A stretch of DNA of 64,000 nt from Poronia punctata (taxonomy: Eukaryota > Ascomycota > Sordariomycetes > Xylariales > Xylariaceae), in the NCBI GenBank assembly GCA_022579005.1, contig MU401532.1:62001-126000 (forward strand). The letters run 5' to 3'. The position numbers and the translations under genes are program-made. The notes beneath the pieces are model-generated. The model did not search any database. It worked only from the letters and a program-made list of their open reading frames with translations, and was not told the DNA's origin. Shown piece by piece: positions 21,701-32,673 of this stretch. The stretch's first letter is position 1, and each line of letters opens with the position of its first letter.

Positions 21701-23631
21701 CTGCCAACACCAGTATGGATCCGCCCTCACGTGTTGCCGAGACAAGAGAATATCCATCATTGCTTCCTACCTATCTCGGTAACTCGATCCAAACGTCCGA
21801 CCAAAGCCCGACTTACAACGGCTATCATACTTTGTCCAGATATCTACTAAACTAGTTGTTTATACCAACCACTTTGTGCTTGTACGTGTAGCCTAGACTC
21901 AAGTGTATTACCTACGAGTACTGATTTAGCTCTTCTTCGACCCTTGTTAGGCGGATACATATTAATGAGTAGGTAGGCAAATACCTATTGGCCAAGGTTA
22001 GATAAGTCTTGGCTAAACCGAGCCCTGCGCGCGTCGTTACTTCGTAAATGTGACCTTTCTTAGTTTAGGTAGACCCCGTTACACTTAGCCTTGGCAAGCT
22101 GAAGTCGGTCCTAGGTACATGCACATACGTAGGTTGGAGGAGTTGACATGCAGCAAGGTCATCATCAGTGCGCAGGGAACCATCAAAAATTGGCGCTGGG
22201 ATGATATCTACACGTACTCGCCTTTTGACCTTATAATTTACGATGCACAAACCACAAGGCGTAAAAAGAGGAGGAAGGTGATAACAAGGAACTGTCTTTA
22301 AACGCTCCAGATACCATCTACCAGTCAACATCCTTATCACTGCTGTGGGGAAGGGTTCGAAAGGAGTCACAGCGTTGGCCGGCGAGGCCCGGCAAGATGG
22401 TTGGACAAGCTAGCCCTGTCACCTGCCCTGGGTTACCCCAGCAAGTGGCCCATCTTTAGTTTTGGCGGGGGAATGTCAAACGCCAGGCTCTCCGTAATTG
22501 ACCAATCAATCCGAGATATTGCATCACCGATAAGAGGGGCCAGCGTCGATTAGTAGTCCGGTTCCTGTCTGAGTGTGGGTTTTGTGGGTTGTGTATGGAA
22601 TTGTGGACTGATGACCGTGGACGATGATGATGATGATGGGTTGTTTCTAAGAGAAATGCAGAAATCACAGACAGATAGACATGATGTGCGATGAACCTGA
22701 TCCAACTTGCTTCGTAGAAAGGCCCACAGGGTAGGGTGGCACTGCAAGGGGGCTGCGAGGGGCCTAGTTACACGTACTAGTCTACTAACCTTATGGGCTT
22801 ATGTACTACGGTAGGTAAGCATGTACAAGAAGGGAGGAATAACAGACCGCGCCTGCAGACGATGATCAAGGATTCAAGGGTCCTTATTCTCGCACAGCCA
22901 GCCGAGTCCTAATGCAGTATTTTCTTCCCACACACCATGATGGCGCTCTTCGAGCTCTGCCCCCGCCGCGTAGACCATACAGACCGATTTGCTGCGGTCG
23001 GATTGCCTGGCATCTAAAAGTACGGCGTCTGATACCATTGGCTCTTGTTCAGATCAGCCTCATGCCCTTGTGCACCCGTACCTTTGATTTATGTTGGTCT
23101 ATGTTGGACAAAAGCACGAAGGAATCGGCTACCTAATCTGAGGTGTCCGATCTGGTCTCCGTGCAGGTAATTCGTTGCATTCCCACAGTAGGTACCTACC
23201 TAGGTTAAGCTACATGTATCAGTGTATCATCCTATCCCATCCGCGGGAGCCCCGTTCATCTTTGTCTCGCTTTTGGTCCCTACTCTAGCGTAGCGATCTC
23301 GCCCGACGGTCGGACGCTTCTTTCTTTCCTTGTCTCTCTTTTCCACGTTTCCACGTTTTCCCGTCACCTCGTGCTGAAAGACGACTATTCCTGGCCATAG
23401 GAGTTCTCCCCGTCTCTTGTATGCCACGTGGGAGAGTGTCATCATTTATTAGGCCTCAATATAGTTCTTACTCCGAGTCCTTGATTTTCGCGATTTGCTT
23501 TTTCTCTGACATGTCCGCCTAAGCTTTGCTTTTACGATTACTATTTACCCCCACCACAAATCCTTCGCACATCACGGCACCCCTCTGAGCTGGTAATCGC
23601 AACTAAACGGCCGAAACGCTTTTGCGTCACC
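18790..23631. other. gene-poor intergenic region, 4.8 kb
   Basis: I found no convincing gene here. The longest open frame (19684-20199, minus) is low-complexity and includes a lysine run from an A tract. Short words TAGGTA/GTACCTA recur (for example 19186-19192 and 23189-23206). A GAT run lies near 22621-22639. It includes the promoter of the SH3 gene, with a C/T-rich leader at about 23300-23350. Confidence 0.5.
20049..20074. repeat. poly-T tract (26)
   Basis: An uninterrupted run of 26 T on the plus strand (poly-A on minus). There is no adjacent recognisable retroelement. Confidence 0.95.
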
Positions 23632-26600
23632 ATGGCCGAAGAAGTAGAAAGACTGGTACTTGCGCCATTTAGAGACATCGTCGAGAAAGGGAAGGCTGCG
23701 ATCGAAAATGTCGAAAGCGCAGGCGACCAGGCGCCAGAAGCGATGCTCAAGGCAGCACAGAACCTAGTAAAAGAGGGGGAGAGAGCTTTGAAGAAAATCG
23801 AGCCGATCAGCACGGCCAACTACGAAGAATATGGGAGCAACTTCGTCGACGCAATCAAAGAGAATGGTACGGCTTCATTGTGAGGCCATCGTGTTGTGTC
23901 CGAATACTGATTAACGCCCCTCGTATAGATGAAATTTCCGAGTTCCGTTCGGAGCTGGTGGACCTCGTTTGGGATTTTGACGACTACATCGAGGTAGCCG
24001 AATTCGATGCTGGCAAGTTCGAAGAACTCCAAAAGGCCTCTAGGAGAGCGGCTCCGCGGATTTTGGATATCATTAAACGCATGAAACTCGTTCCTCCGAC
24101 ACCCGCGCCGCCAATCTCGCCACCCCCGTCGGAGGGAAGGCCCGCGACGAGTATGGCCACACACACGAGGCCGGAAAGTATGGAAAGACTGGTTATGGGG
24201 GATGTAGAAGGCCGCGCAAGTGATATGATCGGGACGGGCGCTGGACCGGACACAGGGCTCTGGGGAGATGCGGAGGGGCTGCGACCACCAAGGGGGCCCT
24301 TGTGCCGGGCCAATCCGTCTGAACCGCCATCGGAGCCACCTCCAACGCCACCGTCGGCGAACCCCTGGCAGGTTGGAAAAGCGCTGACGACTAACCTAGG
24401 GGTGCACTCTCAAGGAGACCATCTTGGACCGCGGCCTCTAGAGGTTGTCCCCGACTCGCCCACCATCCCTCAAACGCAATTGATATCCCCGAGCGACAGC
24501 TCCTCGGGCGCCACCTTGCACGAAGAACACGAAATGCGTATGCGAGCGGCCTCGCAAAGTCACGCATCTACTAGTGAAGGATCCCTATCGCCCACAATGA
24601 GCCAGCGATGGACAAATTCCACACAGGGCTCGGCCGAATGGGCCCGGCCGGGTCTTCCACACTCCCACAGCGGATTTGGCCGTCCATCACTCTCACATAC
24701 GCTAGAAGATGGAACCCACGCACTATCGCCAGTGCATAGCCACGAATACGCTACTGGCCGAATACACCGCATAAAGTCGCCCATCGTCGCGACATCCTTG
24801 CCAAGACCAGACGGAAATCCCGTCGTTCCTCGTGGCCACAGTCCGGGGGCGGCTCATGCAATTGGCACGGCCCTCCCACTGAGATCAACGTCAGTGCCAA
24901 ACCAGAGCTTCTCCTCCTATGTACTCTCCTCGTCGCGGAAGCCGTCGGCTGAATCAATCAACAGCTCTGTCTTTGACGTCGTCGAAGCTTCGAGCCCCAT
25001 GAGCCCGATCAGCCCAGGGTATACAGGGGCTTCAGGGGCTTCAGGGCCTTCAGGTCACCGCCAGTCGGTATTATCTACCACATCGGGATCATCGGCATAC
25101 CAGCCCGCACATCTGCCACCTCGGTACCCAGGCCCGCCGCCTGTCTATCAGGTGCCTCCCGTGCCGGCTCCCGACAGGCGGACATCTGGAGCTACCGTCG
25201 GAACCCAGTCTTCCGTGGGCCCTACGGCACATGCAAGGTCGGCAGGTGCAAGGCACGACGAGGGTTTAATACCCGTCGATATGGAGAGCTCAATGGGCAA
25301 TGGCGCGTCGCTCCTAAAACGCGACCACGATTGCTCCATCACCCCCGCTAGTTCGTTCTACAAAATGAAAGGCTTCTGTAAAGGGGCAGAGGAAGCACAG
25401 CGCAGCCACCTGGGGTTCAAGAGAATCAAGCGGCCCATCGGCGTAAGTCCCGGTCTCGATCTACCGTTTATCTGTCTTGCGCAATTAGTCTTTAATGTGT
25501 TCTAACCGGGAGGTCGCACCAGGGATTCTCCTCCACTGTGGTGGCCAAGTGCACTCACTGTCTATTCGAACTCGATTATAAGCAGGTCGAGCAGGATTTG
25601 AACAATGAATGTGAGCAGCTGGTGCCCTTAGTGTGCTATGTATGACCTTACGGGGAGACTAACAATTAGGTGTCACAGCAACGGGCAACTTTACGTCAAA
25701 CACTGTTGGCTTCCGCCTGAGGGTCCTACAGAAGAGTCACCTGCCAATTCGCATAATAGAAGAGCAGATGTACGGATGTCTCTTCTGTATCAACGAGGGC
25801 CGTACGCTGGAAGAGAGCGATGCTACTGTCTTTTTCAATCAGAAACAGCTGTTTGCGCATATGGCTCGCCATCCACGCCCACTACCGCGCGTCGCCGGAA
25901 TCACCGTTATCGAAGATGTCGAGCCATCGCCGGCGCAAAGGGACAACTTCGACCTGCATTTCCCGCACCCTCCAATCGAGTCCGTCATGTTGGGCATTGC
26001 GCGGGAGGTGGCTCGATTACCGGCGGGCATTGCCACGGAGACGAAGAAAATAACAGCCCACAGCACCATGCGTCTGCCTCCCGACCGCCAGCCCGTGTTG
26101 CATTTTGCGATCGGGGCTCGTATCGTTGGCATCGAGTTTCCGGCCAAGTACGAAGGCAAGTGGGCCATTGGGTGGCACGACGGCGTGCGTGCTCCACTCG
26201 AGGCGGACACGGTCCAGATCGAGGCGCCTTCGAGGTCCGAGGTCAAGATGCAAGCCACGAGTAGTGTACAGGCCGTTGCGCGTTGGAAGTGGAATCAGAA
26301 GGGCGACGACCGGTGGTTGAAATTTGATAAAGGCGACGTCATCAAGAACATCTCATGTAAGTCCGGGCCGCCCGGCGCGCGGAGCTCCGGCTCTTCCTTC
26401 ATTTCAATTGGTCTCGAACCACATACATCGAGTGTACGAGTATGTCATGTCATTTGCTAACGACCCGCCTCATCTCCACAGGGGTCTACGAAGACCATTG
26501 GTGTTGGTCCGGCACCACATCGAAGGGCAGCGGCGTCTTCCCGCAGTCTCACATAGATCCCGACTCGGTCCGGGTGGTCGATGCCAGTGATGCAGCTAGC

Positions 26601-26651
26601 GTCACGAGCTGGGAGAAGAGGAATCCTCTTAAATTCTCTCTTCGAGGCTAG
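23632..26651 (+). CDS. large SH3-domain protein with Cys/His module
   Basis: Five exons: 23632-23866, 23929-25442, 25523-25610, 25670-26356 and 26482-26651. Phases close to 897 residues. The N-terminal about 150 residues are charged and helical (for example EVERLVLAPFRDIVEKGKAA and EFRSELVDLVWDFDDYIEVA). Then comes a long Pro/Ser/Gly-rich disordered region. Residues 593-680 carry C593-x2-C596, C649-x2-C652 and H676-x3-H680. The second half (YGCLFC to AHMARH) resembles a degenerate C2H2 finger. At about 812-870 is an SH3 domain (VQAVARWKWNQKGDDRWLKF, then GVFPQSHIDPDSVR), split by intron 4. SH3 proteins bind Pro-rich partners, often in cortical actin or polarity complexes; the actual partner is unknown. 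I know of no named family that combines these parts. Confidence 0.85.
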
Positions 26652-29600
26652 AAACACGGTAGCGGCAATTCTTTCTCTTATGGCCAAATAACGATACGTG
26701 GGGATTAGACGCCTTTTAGGATACCAAGGAGTTATTCCTTGCTTACCTCCGTCTTTTTCATTTTTCTGTCCTTTTCACCCGTCTTGGGAAAGTTGCATGA
26801 TGGGTTTCAAGGGAGTACCTAACACCATATGACCTACGGCTACGACATAGCTGGCTAGTCACCGGCATTCAGCAACGGCTGATGACTACGAAGATGGAAA
26901 TGCGCTGACGGAGCATGATGGCGTCCACGATTATATCTTGTACACAAAGTTCTCTCGTATGTCTGCGGCGACTATACCCCTTTCTTTTTCTTTGTGCTTT
27001 ATAGAGTGGCCCGGTGTGGCTATGAGGCCCTTGCTCCTTCCCTCAAGTTCATATCCGGCTGGGAACTGGGGGAATCTCAGCAAAGAAAATATCTATGTAG
27101 CATAGACATGGACTCTAAAATGTTACTCCCGTGTAGGTAGTTTATAGAGTGTGTGATTATTTCCAATGAGGAAAATCTACGTTGGCCTAATGTGTCTCTT
27201 TAGGACTTGGACAATGATTTTGCAGACTTGGCCACCACTTTAAACTGTTACCTCCCTCGGTTTACTGACTGGAATAAAGTAGTGTCACAATACAAGTACA
27301 AGTAGGTATTGGCTTCAGTTACAAGTTATGAAGGGCCAAGGACGGAAAGAAATCCTTGACAAGAAGCCACAAACAGAGGAGAGGCGTTAGTGGCGTAAGG
27401 AAAGATAACACAAACCGTGTTTAAACTCGAAATAACTTGTATTCAGTGGTTCACTTGTTTGTACTCGTACCTACTCGTACTCGTAGAAAGCTAGAGGAGG
27501 GATTGTTTTACCGTCCCTGGCGTTCTTTGCCAAGCCCTCATTTCCCGTACCGTACATAGGTATTTTTAAGGGGGGGCTGGGACGGGACCCGTTTCATGGT
27601 AAATCTTGGCAGAAACGAGACAAGGCAAGACATGAATGCTTCTAGAAGATCACTACCAAGGTAACCTACTGTAAGACACAACTTATGTAATCTTATTACA
27701 CGTATAAGTGACGGAGAAAAGATAAATATTAGGGGAGAGGTGTGTTGGTTATTATCATCATCATCATCATTGTGCTTGGTAAATACCTTATGCTTACTTG
27801 TGGGTAATTAGCACGTAGGTAATAATAAGGAGATTGGGTTCTTTCTTTCCAAGGGACGTTAAGGTTAAGGGCTGGACTAGACTAGATAGAGCTGGCGATT
27901 TCAATATCATGCTAAACTAAACTATCCCAGAGAAATTCAATATTTGGTACGGGTTAAAGGAGTGAGTTAAAGTGTGGTTATAATACAGTATATATTAGGT
28001 GCTACCTAAGTCCTGCATTTGCACCTGCGCTGATATGTTGAGCCCAATATTAATTACAAGTAAGAGAGGGTGTTTCCTTGCTTACTTATCCTTTCTCCTT
28101 TATCTGACTATAAAGCTATTATGTGTAGAAGAATTATGACATGATAGGTAGTATATAATGCTGCGCTTACCCCGGGTCGGCCTCTTTCTTTATTTGAGTC
28201 AGTCTAAAACCTGCAGGCTGCCTTGCCTCAAGAGCTTGTTTGGCACGTGGACTTCACCCTTGTTAAAAGATTGATCCTTTCGGTATTTTTAGTGGCTAGG
28301 CATTTGCCAGGGACTTGGAATCTCACCCACCCACAATATTACCTCAGCTCCCTCAGACAGAACAGACTCACACCTCAGTTATTCAGTGTGTACTTGTGTG
28401 TGTTGTAGGTACGAGAAGGTATTTACAAGTAACCCCTATCAGATCTAGAAGATTGTAACAGTCATGCACTGTACTCGTAGGGACGTAAGGCTAGAGACGT
28501 GTTAGACAGTGCATTCTCCCTGTCCTTACCAAAGAATGAACGAGAATGTGACTGGATTGATTTCATGTCTTACCTGTCTGTACTTTTGCAGAAACTCTGC
28601 ATGTTACATTTACACGTGTAGCAGAAGCAACTGCATACATACAATCATGTTTATGTCAGACAAGGGGCTGGGCCCGAGCATTTAGGAATCTTTAAATAGA
28701 TAATGTGGCTGCTGCTGCTGACCGGCTATTGATGAGAATTAGCCATATGCAGTAGAACCAGCCCTCCCTTTTGAGCGGGGGAAACCCTACATTAGAACCA
28801 ACTTTAGTCAGAGACCTGATTGGCAAAAGATAAGAATAATATTTATATATATGTAAAACAGGAAAAAGAAAACAACCTAGGTACCTGTACAAGGGATAAA
28901 AGCACGTGTTAGGCAGCTTGATGCAAAATATAACTGTGATATATTGTTTTATATGTTACCTAACCGGTTTTAGTTCTTAGTCAGCCTTTTACTATGCCCT
29001 GTTATAGTGGGTTTCTCTTACATTTATTAAAGAAGTTGGGCATTTACAAGTTTGGAATATTACTAAGTATAGAGGATCTATAAGTACCTGTTTAAAGAGA
29101 ACTTTGAAGAGCACGTTGTTACTTGTAGACAACAAATGCTAGATAGCAAAAGACTATTTATTGCCTTGTATACACGTTCATTGTGTTCTTGGACATATAT
29201 TTAGAAAAGAAGCACTTGACCGCTAGTCCAGTCCCTTTACATCTTTTTTTAACAGCTTTAAAGCTAGAAAAGAAGCAGACAGGTATGTGAAATTTGGACG
29301 AAAAGCTGTAGCCAGTCATTATCAAGAAGTCCCAGGTGTTTTTAATTGTCCGGCCCAATTGGGGAGAGGGCTTATGTTGCTATAGTAAAATCTTATTTTG
29401 AGTGTACATTTCAACCCCTAGAACAGGAAAGGCCATTTTGATATAGGTAACCTTAGATGCTAGGGGTCCAAGGTCGGGCCTGAGATTTTACAGTACATTT
29501 TCTCTCTCACCGCAGGCAGTCTATCAGACACCACCATTCCGCCTTCATCCCCTCTTGCAGGTTAAAGTTGGAGTATGGAGCGATCCTATTAATAACCATT

Positions 29601-31310
29601 CGCCAATTTGGTTATTGGCATTTAGGATATCTTGTTTTGTAAAGTCCGGACAAGCCCGAACCCCAGGAATCTTTTTTTGTCCGCCACAAACTTTTTACAC
29701 CTACAACCCGTATCAGTTGTTATTGGCTCCCTCAAAAAGTCTTGCACCATATCTACATACCTATTGCTTGCCAGCCAACTACATGTATATATGTGACTTA
29801 CTATCATCTATTGCCTAGGTTAACTATCGCGTGTCTTTATTGTTGCTATATCTATTTTCCCTGTTTCTTTAACGTACTTGTAAGTCAAGATTCCATTCCC
29901 TTCTAAGGTCTCTTGGTCATACGGTCATCACCTCAATTTGTCAGCTCCATGTCCAAACCCTAATACCTCCTGCACCGCCGTCGGCACCTATGGTGAAGTG
30001 CTTCTAGTTGGCAACCGTTGCACTTGCAACACACAAGAGCTTCGTAGGTCTACTTGAGACAAGGCCCTTGTATTTGAAGGCTCAATTTTTGCTTTCTATG
30101 CTTTCTATCCAATCATCCCCTCCAGTTCTGATTGCCCTTGTCATCAGATGCCTATGCAAAGCGTATAGCAATATAGTATCTAGTGATTCTAAAAAGTCGG
30201 CATCTGATTACATAATACATATCAAGGCATACTTTATGTGCCAGCTTGTCTCTAGATTTAAAGTTGGTGCGAACATGCACTAGTCTAGTCAGAGCAGCGC
30301 AGAAAGACCACGTCACAACGCTTCAAAACCCGCACTCTATCTCTACCCCAACCCAAAGTTCCCGTTTTGATTATAAGTCTTCAAGTTTCCAGCCAGAACA
30401 TATATACATAGAAGAAAGTTTATAAGCAGAAGCCATATTTGCATTTTAATCCCATACAAGGACTGCAAGTTCCTTTTCCCTTCCTTACATCTATTTCTTC
30501 TTCCCATAAGTAGGAACAGACATATCACTTGGGCCTGCCACAGTATAAATTTGTTGCTGGATTTGAATGAAAGTACCTAAGAATAAGAAAAAGCAAAGAG
30601 GGTTCATCAAAGTCTAAACAAAAGGCTGTTCACCGGAGAAGGGTACCTGCGTGTAGTTTTTACAGGTGGTGTTTGCACCGCCTAAAGATTTCGCTGGGGT
30701 ACCGTAACAGGCCCAAACCATTCTCCTAAAGTATTACCTATCCCGGGCAAGACTGGGGCATCTATGGGTCGAACCCTAGGACTAGCTAGCGCCAGCGGCT
30801 TCTTTACACTAACCCGCACTTAGTAAACGACCTTAGCACGTTTTCATCTCCGCCTCCGAAGGCATCCAAACCGTCTGCTTCTAGCCTACCTAACCTATCT
30901 ATCTACACAATCCACCAACCCTCCAAACCTACTCCAAAGGTTAGAGGAGTTGCTGTCGTTAGTACCTATCAGACATCGCTTTCAATCGCCACCCTGCGGT
31001 TTGCTTACACATATCAGCTGTGCGGCTACCCAATTAGAAAGATACACCCGTCGATCTTCTCACCGCCAACAGCACAACAACCACCCTCTGCCTTGCCCTA
31101 CGCCTCATCGCCCGCCTAATCGCCAATCAGCCGACAGTGCCAAACTCTACACCGAACCGTTACTGCGGCCTCAATTACAAACCGTCTTCTGTTAATCTTT
31201 GCGCCATGCTTCTATAGCCGTCAACTCGGATAACGTAGACATTTCCATCTCAGTCTGACCTACCGCCAACTTACTTCGTGGGTCCTTGGGGCCCGCTCAC
31301 ATCACTCATG
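26652..31310. other. gene-poor AT-rich intergenic region, 4.7 kb
   Basis: No gene is supported. Base composition becomes markedly AT-rich from about 27100 to 30600, with many scattered stop codons in every frame. An ATC run lies at 27754-27770. Words of the TACTCGTA kind cluster at about 27460-27490. The last about 400 bases before the G-alpha gene are C-rich and probably include its promoter and 5' leader. The AT-rich part could be decayed, RIP-mutated repeat DNA, but I cannot identify an element. Confidence 0.5.
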
Positions 31311-32673
31311 ATGGGCGCATGCATGAGCTCGAGCAACGATGAGGAGGAGCAGAAGAAGCGCAGTCAGGCAATCGACCGAGCCCTCGACGAAGACTCCAAG
31401 AAGTTACGGCGAGAATGCAAGATATTGCTTCTGGGTGAGCCTTTTTCTTCCTGTTGCGGCCGTCTGCGTCACTGGGACCCGGTTTACTGACCCAGATATG
31501 TCATCATCAGGTTCTGGCGAAAGCGGCAAGTCAACGATTGTGAAACAGATGAAGATTATACACCTGAGGGGCTATTCAGAGGAAGAGCTATACAATTACC
31601 GCGCGACCGTGTTCAAAAACTTGATAGAGTGCGCCAAGGCCGTTATTATTGCCATGGATCAGTTCGATATCGAGCCGAGTAATGATGCCACCAAAGACTA
31701 CTGCGATTACCTACTCGGATACACAGTCGAGTCGGGGCCCACTGCCCGAATAGAACAGAAGGTTGGCATCGCCGTACAGTCGCTATGGAGAGATCCCTGT
31801 ATTGAGCAGTTGATGCAACACTCTAACGAGTTCTATCTCATGGACTCGGCCGGCTAGTAAGTGCGATGGCTCATCTTGCACAGGCCCTGTCATCTGACAA
31901 ATCACAGCTTTTTTGACGAGGTCCAGCGCATATGTGCTTTGGACTACCTACCTAACGAAATGGACGTCCTCCGAGCTCGAACAAAAACCACGGGCATATA
32001 CGAAACTAGATTTCAGATGGGCGCGCTCAGTATCCAGTAGGCCGTACCGCAACTCTGTGAGGAGGGGAGATTGGTGCTAATTAATAATGTCTAGCATGTT
32101 CGATGTGGGAGGCCAGCGGAGCGAGAGGAAAAAATGGATCCACTGTTTTGAGAACGTCACGTCTATTATTTTCTGCGTGGCGTTAAGCGAGTATGATCAA
32201 GTACTTCTCGAGGAGACTAGCCAGGTACTTTCTCACGCCTTGATCCATTCACGAAGTGTCTCATGCTGACACGTCTAGAACCGTATGATGGAAAGTCTGT
32301 TGCTGTTCGACTCGGTTGTCAACTCAAGATGGTTCATGAGGACCAGTATCATACTGTTCTTGAACAAGGTGGATATCTTCAAAGTGAAGCTGCCGAGATC
32401 ACCCCTGGGCAACTATTTCCCTGACTACTCCGGGGGCAATGACGTCAACAAGGCAGCGAAATACTTGCTATGGAGGTTCAACCAAGTGAACAGGGCGCAT
32501 CTAAATCTCTATCCACAGTACGTAAAGGTTACGATTCTACCAAAGACGTTGGCATACTGACCCAGTGATTCAGTCTTACCCAGGCAACAGATACGTCCAA
32601 TATCCGACTTGTATTTGCTGCTGTGAAGGAAACGATTCTCAATAATGCACTTAAGGACTCAGGCATTCTGTGA
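31311..32673 (+). CDS. gna-3: heterotrimeric G-protein alpha subunit, group III (GNA-3 type)
   Basis: Six exons: 31311-31434, 31511-31856, 31908-32036, 32095-32224, 32279-32517 and 32574-32673, giving exactly 355 residues. MGACMSS at the start supplies the Gly2 myristoylation and Cys4 palmitoylation signals for the plasma membrane. The P loop GSGESGKS is at 42-49, the arginine-bearing switch region is [14 protein letters not shown], switch II is [17 protein letters not shown], and the guanine-specificity motifs are NKVD and TQATD. The C-terminus KDSGIL, where receptors dock, is that of the GNA-3/GanB/Gpa3 group, which activates adenylate cyclase and cAMP-PKA in nutrient sensing, conidiation and virulence. 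Group I (GNA-1) has a different tail. Two ATGs stand in tandem (31308 and 31311); only the second leaves glycine at position 2. Confidence 0.95.

Noticed and set aside
30755..30800. GGGTCGAACCC resembling a reverse-strand tRNA T-arm
   Set aside because: The stem does not pair with the expected spacing and no cloverleaf forms upstream.
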